Shown in pieces: positions 56,781-64,000 of a stretch of 64,000 nt of DNA. Made by a program: the position numbers and the translations under genes. The first letter of the stretch is position 1; every line of letters begins with the position of its first letter. The stretch is taken from the NCBI RefSeq assembly GCF_000182565.1, contig NW_015971540.1, positions 553,870-617,869 on the forward strand, written 5' to 3'. Under the pieces are notes generated by a model. It did no database searches and was not told where the DNA came from. It saw only the letters and a list, made by a program, of their open reading frames with translations. The stretch comes from Spizellomyces punctatus DAOM BR117. Its lineage: Eukaryota; Chytridiomycota; Chytridiomycetes; Spizellomycetales; Spizellomycetaceae.

Positions 56781-59395
56781 ATGCTTGTAGGCCAACCTAG
56801 AACCCCTATACGACGAAGAAAAGGAAATTCGTTAGAATCGAGTCCCAATAGTCAGCCAAATGACTCGTTTCGTGAAGGCTTGGACAGTGCCAAGCTGCAA
56901 CGTCGCCGGTCTGTGGTGGAGGATCGTCTTCGTCGGGCCTCGGGCATTTTTTCTCCAGCGAGGAAGCCGGGTTCTGGCACCGTTACCCCTGCGCGGGCGA
57001 GGCTCTCTGACGATGAGGTCCGCCGCTCATTTGAGGAGTGGATGAAGATTGCTGCGGACAATGTAAAATTCTCTTTGATTGTGTGTTTTCAGCTTCGCAG
57101 CCTCCCTCACCACTGGGCTTCAGAAAATCAATGCCACCAATAGCTGGAATTTAGCTTTGATTGATTATTTCCATGATATGACCCTGCTTCGAGATGGAGA
57201 TTCCATTAATTTTCAGAAAGCGTCGTGTACGCTTGATGGCTGCGTGAAGATATACACATCAAGAGTTGATTCAGTTGACTCGGAAACCAAGAAGCTTCTC
57301 AGCGGTCTAGTTGACACAGATAAAAGTATGCGAGTGAAAATGTAGAATATCTTCTGTAATTCCGTTACGAATCGTCTTACTCTGAAGCTATTTCAGGACC
57401 CGACGACGACGATTTAGAATCCGGGGAAGACGATGATCAGATGAACACCAAACCTTCAAAGAAAAGGGTATAGATCATTCCAAAATGCAAATCAGCAAAG
57501 AAATTGTGGAGATCTAAATATCTTTTCTTAGGCAAACCGAAGTGGGAATACCTTGGAAAGAGATATTAATAATCTAAACGTGAAGAAATTTGACCTAGAA
57601 TTCATGGTTGATCCACTGTTCAAGAAAACCTCTGCTGATTTCGACGAAGGCGGTGCGCATGGTCTGCTGCTCAATCATCTCAGTATCTCCCCAGAGGGCA
57701 GGATGGTTTTCGATGCCGGAGACGCTGACATGGCCTCACGTGTTGCTGCGCCGGAAACATTGAAAGAAGATGCAGCTCGAGAGTGCATCGACATCATTAA
57801 GCTGAAAGGTATAGGGCTACCGGATAGGAGAACAGTACATCTATCATTCCCAATTGTTCATCTCTTCATGTAGCACGATTTTTAGATAATCTCACCGATA
57901 TCTGGGACCAGGATGTTTGCAACACGTTAAAGAGCTTCGAATTTAGTTCATCCAGTGGCTCGTGGACGCCATTCCCAGAGAACAGTGCCTTTGACTTTGA
58001 TTTTTCTACACCGGATGATGAAGCAGATCAGAGTAGCCCTTTCGATGATGAAAGGAGCCAGTCTATTTACGGAAATTATGAAGAGCGAGAGAGCTTCGCT
58101 GGTGTAATTGAGCAAGGAACTGGTGTGAGCTCTAGCGGTCCTCTCTCGGAGGCCGCTATTTTGATGACAATGGGGCGCGCAGATGATAACATATTTTCTT
58201 ACTTCGACACGGCCATGGCCCGTAGCTGGGCAGGCCCTGAGCATTGGAGATCTCTTCCAGCCCAAAGTGCGTTTATACCTCCAAGGAACCCATTCGCCTT
58301 GGATTCACTTTCTCATGTCTGTTTTGTCTTTGGCAGGAGTCAAGGATTCCAAAGATCCCCCCGCAACGAAGCGCAAAAGAAAGAACGAGAATGTTTTGAA
58401 CTTCATAGAGATCCAGGCAATGGGTGAAGATCGGCTTTTTGCTCCGACCGCTGCTTCCATAATATTGCCCAAGCAAACGGAGAGAAATAGATCCACCCGT
58501 TTGTTGCCTGATGATATGCACTTTTCTTCCAAGGATTTCTTGCAGTTATTCTTGAAAAGCCGATATAAGGTGCGCAGGCGTTTTCGTATAACTTGTAAAA
58601 TGACGCGTCCAAACTAGACGGCTGCTATAGATAAAGTTTTATCGGAAAGATGGGACAATCACCAAAAGCTCCAACGAAGGTCAGTAGTTCATAGATGCTC
58701 TCATCGACAGGTGGTAAATTCACGGAATTTGATAGATGGCCCTGTGGACGAACTTTTTTGGGCCGAGCACGATATTGAACCGAACGCATCCTCTACAGAT
58801 GATCAAAGTATGTAATATAGTCGTTGAACAAGTTCGTGATACAGTAGGGCCTAAGACTGTCACTTCCTCATGAGTTCTCGCGTCGGATAATCCAGAGGGA
58901 TCCGACGACGACGATGCCGACGATGACGAGCTTGACGAGGACGTTTCTCTTTCCCAGACGGACCAAGCAACGACACTTGAATTCGGTGACCAACTTGTCG
59001 ATCAGCCAAAGAAAGTAAAAGCTGTACCATTAAACTACGCTCGAGTGGCGAAGAAGGTGGATGTCAAGAAATTGAAAGAGAACATTTGGAAGGAACTTAC
59101 ACTGCACCAGCCAAGTGAACAGGTATTGCAAATTTTTCCCTGCCACGCACCGCCCATTGCTAAGGATATTTCATAATAGCGCCAATCAAACTCCCTGCAC
59201 GCTACAGGGGCAACATCATTCACAGATATTGTCCGTGGACTGGACAATTTCTACCCCGAGAAGAAAAGGAAGGACATATCTGTAGCCTTCTGCTTCATCT
59301 GTGTGCTACATCTGGCCAATGAGCAGAATTTGAAGGTTGTTGGAAATTCCGATCTGTGTAATTTACTGATAAGCCACGAGCCGGAACACGGTTGA
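56781..59395 (+). CDS. BRN1: Condensin complex subunit 2 (CAP-H/Barren/Brn1)
   Basis: Nine exons in phase, 696 residues: 56781-57062, 57124-57325, 57397-57467, 57532-57808, 57874-58266, 58337-58569, 58618-58807, 58896-59122 and 59180-59395. Family blocks are NATNSWNLALIDYFHDM, DFDLEFMVDPLFKKTSADFD (here KKFDLEFMVD), AGPEHWR, FFLQ-type FSSKDFLQLF, LNYARVAKKVDVKKLKENIW and the C-terminal winged helix (FTDIVRGLDNFYPEKKRKD, ISVAFCFICVLHLANEQNL). CAP-H is the kleisin that bridges the SMC2/SMC4 heads during mitotic chromosome condensation. The N-terminus has basic and TP sites (RTPIRRRK), likely CDK targets. Its promoter abuts transposon DNA. Confidence 0.95.
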
Positions 59396-59465
59396 GATGA
59401 TGTTAACTATTGACAATATGAATGTAAATCTTATCACTAAATTACGCCGCGACTATATATACACT

Positions 59466-62413
59466 TCACTCGCGACCTGCACGTATATCTTTTAGTCGAA
59501 TGGCCACCGCATTTCGATGAGCTTCCAACCCTTCAACTTCCGCCAGCGTCGTCACTGTGTCACCCAACCTGTCTAAACCCTCGCGGGTCAGCATTTGGCT
59601 AGTGATATGTTTCACGAACGTGAGAGTATTGACGCCTGAGTACATTCGGGCATATCCATACGTCGGTAATGTATGATTGGTGCCTGACGCATAGTCTCCA
59701 CAGCTGAAAATAAGAAATATCAGGTGTCTGGTTTCAATAAAGGGATTGTGATCTTAGCGTACCTTTCAGGTGAGTAGGGGCCGACGAAGACCGATCCGGC
59801 ATTCTGCACTTGGTCTACCCAATTCTCGGCTTCCTCAAGATGAAGAATTAGGTGTTCTGGTGCGTAACGGTTTGAGAAGTCCATCGCTTGCTCCATTGTG
59901 TCGACTCTCAAAATATAACTTTTTGGGATAGACTCCCTAACAATCGCTGCGCGAGGCAACGCTTCACCCTGGGTTTTCACTTCTCGTTCAATCGCTGCAA
60001 CGTCGGCATCTGCGAGACCGACGGCAATCAAGACAACCTGACTATCTGCGCCGTGTTCTGCTTGGCTCAGCAAGTCGGACGCAACGTACGCGGGATTGCA
60101 GCTAGAGTCAGCAATGACCTACAAGATCGACGAGCGGTTCAACGACGCGTCGTGTCCGAGATGATATCATAGTGAACCTACCAAGAGTTCAGAGGGACCA
60201 GCCGGCATATCGATGGAAACCATGGCTGAACTGTCGCTCTACATGTTTAGGCATATATTTAAAACTGCATGCTATGCACAAGCTATCGAAATTGCGGTCA
60301 ACCTACCTGGGCTATCATCTTCGCTGCTGTTACGTATTGATTACCAGGACCGCATATCTTGTCGACTTTCGGCACACTGGCGGTACCATATGCCATGGCC
60401 GCAACAGCCTGAGCACCGCCAGCCACCACAACTGTTGAGGCTCCGATCTTATGTGCCACATATATTACTTCGGGCGCCACTGAGCCATCCTTGCGCGGAG
60501 GAGTCGCAATGACAATTTCTGAACAACCCGCTACTTTTGCAGGGACACCCAACATGAGGGTACTGGACGGAAGCACAGCAGTTCCCCCGGGTACGTAAAG
60601 GCCGACTCGTTCAATGGGTCGGAAGAATCGGGTACACACGACTCCTGGCATTGTCTCCACTCGTAATACAGACCGGTCCAACTGAGCCTCATGGAATCGG
60701 CGAATATTCTCGTACGCTTGATCAATCGCTTGGCGCACATTTTGCGGCAATAGCATGGCTGTCGATGGGAAAGGTGCTTTCAGGACCGTGGAGGACAACT
60801 TTACCCCGTCAAACCGTTCGGTTAGATCAAAGATTGCCTCATCTCCTCGCTGGCGAACATCGGCCATAATGGGTCGTACACGCGCAATGATTTCCTCTGT
60901 TTTAATAATAGGTCGAAGTAACAGATTCCTTCGCTGCTCCGGTGTGGTTTCTGCGATGATGTACGTTTTCATCTTGATTTCCTTCTTTTCATCCTCTGCA
61001 CGAGTTCCATTTCTCGGACTAATGGGCTCTTGAAGACCATTTATTTCATCATGGCTAGCGCCGGTTTGCTTAGGTACGGGGCTACCATTGGATGCCTTCC
61101 CTGACATGTCCCATTTTGGCTTCGCGTTCCCCGGGCGACGACTCACTTTCCTTGCACGCCGATCAAGCTGTGCTTCAACATCAGCAAGGCTGACCCCCGC
61201 AGCTGTGCACTTGACCAGTGCAAAGTAGATGAGATCGGCCGTTTCCCAAGCAATATCTTCTGCAGACTTTGCGTTGCACAATTCTTCCGCCTCCTCCATA
61301 ATCTTTGAGTGAAGAAGATCGCGATCATCAAAAAGACGTCGCGTGTAAGACCCTGCAGGGGCTGTGGCTTTCCGACTACGGAGAGTGGCGGCTAAGTGAC
61401 TTATACCAGAGTCTGGGCCAAAACATGTCCTCGTGTTCCTGTGACAGAAACCTAGAAGAGGTCCTGCATGTGAGAAATATTCATTCAGTCCCGAGAGACA
61501 TGTTGGTGGACATACCAGGATCAGTTTGCTTGACAATAAATTGAAGTGCGTCTTCGTCACAATCGTATGAGATTTTTAATAACTTTTGGGTTGCGCCCGA
61601 TGATGCCCCTTTGTACCATAAACCTCGTGTCCTGGACTGGTATACCCCCTGCCCGGTCCGCAGAGCGTGAGATATGCTCTCAACAGATGAGTAGCATAGT
61701 CCTAGTGCTACTCGCTGCTCGTCTACCACCACGGTAGGGAACAACCCATCGGATCGGTCCGATATCAGAACCGAAGCAAAGGCCTCACCGATATTGAGTT
61801 TGGTCGAGTCTCCCAAGTCAAAGGACAGTCCACTGGCTGGAGCCACCAAATCGATATTGAATTCATGAAGACGGCGAATCAGAGACACAGAGAGTCGCCC
61901 TCCCACTACTCTAACGAGGAGATTACCATCTCCGATTGATTGTCGTATCTGCTTTGCTTTCTCCACAATTAGAGTTTCATCCAGATCAGGAGTAGCATCC
62001 ACCTCCCATAGATAGCCAGAAGTAGCCGTTTTCCAATGTTCAACAATTTCCGACACTCTGACCTCCTTTGCTCCAGCGGGAATAGCCACTAATAATCGCT
62101 CGGCTGGTAACCCCTCGATAGCGGACCCGCAGCTCTCAACTTCATCAGCGGAGAAGGCGGGTAGTATAACTCTCCTTGCCCCATCATCTAAGAGCTGCTT
62201 CACCTTACGAGTATCGTTCTCGTTGGAAAGGTCCAAGATACAAGACGCCGTCTGCAGGACCGCCACAGGCAGCTCATCAACGTTTCCGGTAGGGAAGCTC
62301 AACAAGACGTCTCCAATCAAGTTTAGCCGGGACAGAATGGAGGGGCCTTCCCCCAATTCCCCAAACGTTAATTCCGGCACGATCATTGAGATTATTATCA
62401 ATAATGCCTTCAC
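59466..62413 (-). CDS. HIS4: Trifunctional histidine biosynthesis enzyme (HisI-HisE-HisD, HIS4 type)
   Basis: Five exons in phase, 901 residues: 62413-61516, 61463-60307, 60238-60182, 60118-59763 and 59703-59466. The N-terminal domain is of the fungal HIS4 type. Phosphoribosyl-AMP cyclohydrolase follows ([48 protein letters not shown]). Phosphoribosyl-ATP pyrophosphatase is next ([35 protein letters not shown]). A linker leads to histidinol dehydrogenase ([58 protein letters not shown]). It catalyses steps 2, 3 and the last two oxidations of histidine synthesis. The domain order equals that of ascomycete HIS4. It is divergent from the lipase gene. Confidence 0.96.
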
Positions 62414-62783
62414 AATGGAGTGATGGTTTGTGAAACAGTTGATGGGATCAATCTAGGATGAGTCATCTTGTTGCCATGACTGTCTTGTTTACGTTATCTT
62501 TTTGAAATGTAACATACGTGACACTGTATATGACGGGAGAACCGAGCCTCAATGGAAGCTGCCAAGTCCATAATGACGCTTACCCCGGACGTTCAATTCA
62601 CTCCTGCTGTGGGTGCTGGGGGTCATATTGGTATGTGCTGCAGCAATCTAAAAAGCCATTTGAACATTGATGGTTGACCAACCTCGAGTGTCACGTGACA
62701 CTCTGCACATGATGAATGATCCCACGACTTGACAGGCAACGTGTTGATATGCGATAAAGTCTTTAACATATCCCGGCAACATA
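62414..62783. promoter_or_regulatory. Divergent promoter region of HIS4 and the lipase gene
   Basis: A 370-bp region shared by the two start codons. It contains the CACGTG palindrome listed separately. No TATA box or GCN4-type TGACTC site was identified with confidence. Confidence 0.5.
62686..62703. promoter_or_regulatory. 18-bp perfect palindrome centred on CACGTG
   Basis: GAGTGTCACGTGACACTC equals its own reverse complement. It lies 81 bp before the lipase ATG and 273 bp before the HIS4 ATG. TCACGTGA is the preferred site of Cbf1/USF/TFE-type bHLH factors; symmetric flanks are expected to strengthen binding. Confidence 0.65.
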
Positions 62784-63914
62784 ATGCACTTAATTGTTCT
62801 TCACCATGGCTTATGGGGGAAACCGTCACATCTTTCGTATCTTGAGAACAGTTTGCGCGAGCGCTTTGGTGATGAAGTGCAGGTTTTAAATTTTGGTGGC
62901 AATGCAGGAAATCGCACTTACGACGGTATCGATATATGTGGAGAGCGTCTTGCACGTACGATCCTTGAGTGCCTTTCCAAAAAATCCTTCGACCGTATAT
63001 CATTTATTGGCTATTCGCTGGGAGGGCTTATAATCCGATATGCTGTCGGTATCCTAGAAGCACGCCATATGTTGGCCAGCCCAACTGCCTCCAATGCCAA
63101 CGCCGAGGAGAAGCTATGTGTCCGGCCTGTGAATTTTATCACTGTAGCAACCCCACACGCAGGTGCATCCCTTCGCCCAGATTCAACCTGGGCTCGTGTC
63201 TATAATATGGCGTCCGCACTGTCCCTCTCAAAGTCTGGAAGCCATATGATGTTGACGGATCGTGATGGCGTGTACCTCCCGACTACAGGCTGTGGCGAAA
63301 TACAAAGCAAACGGACCAGGCCGCTCCTGGATGCAATGGCGGACCCGGATCTTCCCTTCTGGCAAGGATTGCAGCGGTTCCAAGTACGGAAAGTTTTTGC
63401 CAACACGATCAATGATCGAGTCGTAAACTTCACTTCAAGCTCGCTGGAGGAAACGAATCATTATCGTCGAGGCGCGAAATGGGTTGTCTGTGATGCAAAG
63501 TATCCATCGATTGTGAAGCTTGTAGGACTGACCTCGGCGGACGTAGACGTGAATGAAGCACTGGTACAAGAAGGTGAAGCTGAAGAAGAGGCCACTGAAT
63601 CGATAGCTACAGAGAGAGAGATAGTAGATACGGCTCTAGGAGCCACAACCGTAGCGGCTCTCGCAGCTACTGCCGCAACGGCTCCGGCTGCTATAAGAAA
63701 GATGCTGTTCTATGTTTTGCTGCCAGTTTTAGTCCCATTGGCGCTTATGATCCTACTGGCATACTACGCCATTGCACGCACTAGACATATCACACAAGGA
63801 ACGTTTCGAGGACGTGCTGGGAACAGTGTGGATTGGATACTGCAATATCGACCACAAACTTCAAACGAACGGGAGGAAGACCATCCTGGTGGAAAGCCTA
63901 ATACGCGGTCCTGA
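62784..63914 (+). CDS. Serine lipase/esterase (DUF676/ROG1-like) with C-terminal membrane segment
   Basis: A 376-codon intronless ORF. The alpha/beta-hydrolase start is LIVLHHGLWGKPSHLSYLE. The nucleophile elbow is FIGYSLGGLIIRYA, with Ser near residue 78. THFITVATPHAG-type sequence follows (NFITVATPHAGAS). The acid residue is probably in FANTINDRVVNFTSS and the His in ETNHYRRG. A hydrophobic segment near residues 311-333 (MLFYVLLPVLVPLALMILLA) suggests a membrane anchor. Related yeast proteins (Rog1 and relatives) are monoacylglycerol or lysophospholipid hydrolases; the substrate here is not known. Length and layout fit the family. Confidence 0.88.
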   Translation: MHLIVLHHGLWGKPSHLSYLENSLRERFGDEVQVLNFGGNAGNRTYDGIDICGERLARTILECLSKKSFDRISFIGYSLGGLIIRYAVGILEARHMLASPTASNANAEEKLCVRPVNFITVATPHAGASLRPDSTWARVYNMASALSLSKSGSHMMLTDRDGVYLPTTGCGEIQSKRTRPLLDAMADPDLPFWQGLQRFQVRKVFANTINDRVVNFTSSSLEETNHYRRGAKWVVCDAKYPSIVKLVGLTSADVDVNEALVQEGEAEEEATESIATEREIVDTALGATTVAALAATAATAPAAIRKMLFYVLLPVLVPLALMILLAYYAIARTRHITQGTFRGRAGNSVDWILQYRPQTSNEREEDHPGGKPNTRS

Positions 63915-64000
63915 CCAATTAAGGGAAAAACATTATATTGCGTTTAATCGCTTGGACTGGATTAAGATTCATGTTAGAATCGCAATTCGTAGATCGCATG

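Noticed and set aside
62623-63003. 126-codon minus-strand ORF in the HIS4-lipase promoter
   Set aside because: It overlaps the lipase start on the opposite strand and has no recognisable features.

Overview
The window looks like a nuclear contig of an early-diverging, probably zoosporic (chytrid-like), fungus. Three things point to a fungus: a HIS4-type trifunctional histidine enzyme, an Scm3-type centromere chaperone and the fungal mitoribosomal protein mL58. Host genes carry many 50-90 nt GT-AG introns. The chytrid assignment rests on gene content (a RalGPS-like Ras-family GEF, an ERI1-like exonuclease) and is tentative. All exon joins were read by eye and most were checked for phase.

Layout. 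0-4.2 kb: a partial unknown gene, a 162-bp higher-order tandem repeat, and a PD-(D/E)XK-nuclease-like gene that probably carries a frameshift. 4.4-6.3 kb: no supported gene. 6.3 kb: tRNA-Gly(GCC). 6.6-23.1 kb: a signalling block with a RalGPS-like GEF (-), a small stress-type hydrophilic protein (+), mL58 (-), an SH3-SH3-DH-PH RhoGEF (+) and a PX/PH-type phospholipase D (-). 23-30.7 kb: orphan ORFs, a secreted Pro-rich protein, an exonuclease with an RRM-like half domain and seven RanBP2 zinc fingers, and a putative N-myristoylated orphan. 30.9-40.6 kb: an RGS protein (-), an intronless Sel1-repeat protein (+), an SDHAF3-like assembly factor (+), an Scm3-like protein (-) and alanine aminotransferase (-).

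40.7-56.7 kb is a nested retrotransposon island. It holds head-to-head LTRs, a Ty3/gypsy chromovirus fragment without a single CpG, a nearly intact Ty1/copia element split by a 100-N assembly gap, a second gypsy fragment, and a second, decayed copia copy in the opposite orientation. The gap is flanked by a 684-bp duplicated contig overlap, and the copia element has no matching target-site duplication, so the scaffold join itself is suspect.

56.8-63.9 kb returns to host genes: condensin subunit CAP-H/Brn1 (+), HIS4 (-) and a serine lipase/esterase with a C-terminal membrane segment (+). HIS4 and the lipase are divergent around an 18-bp TCACGTGA-centred palindrome. CACGTG boxes also lie upstream of several other genes here.
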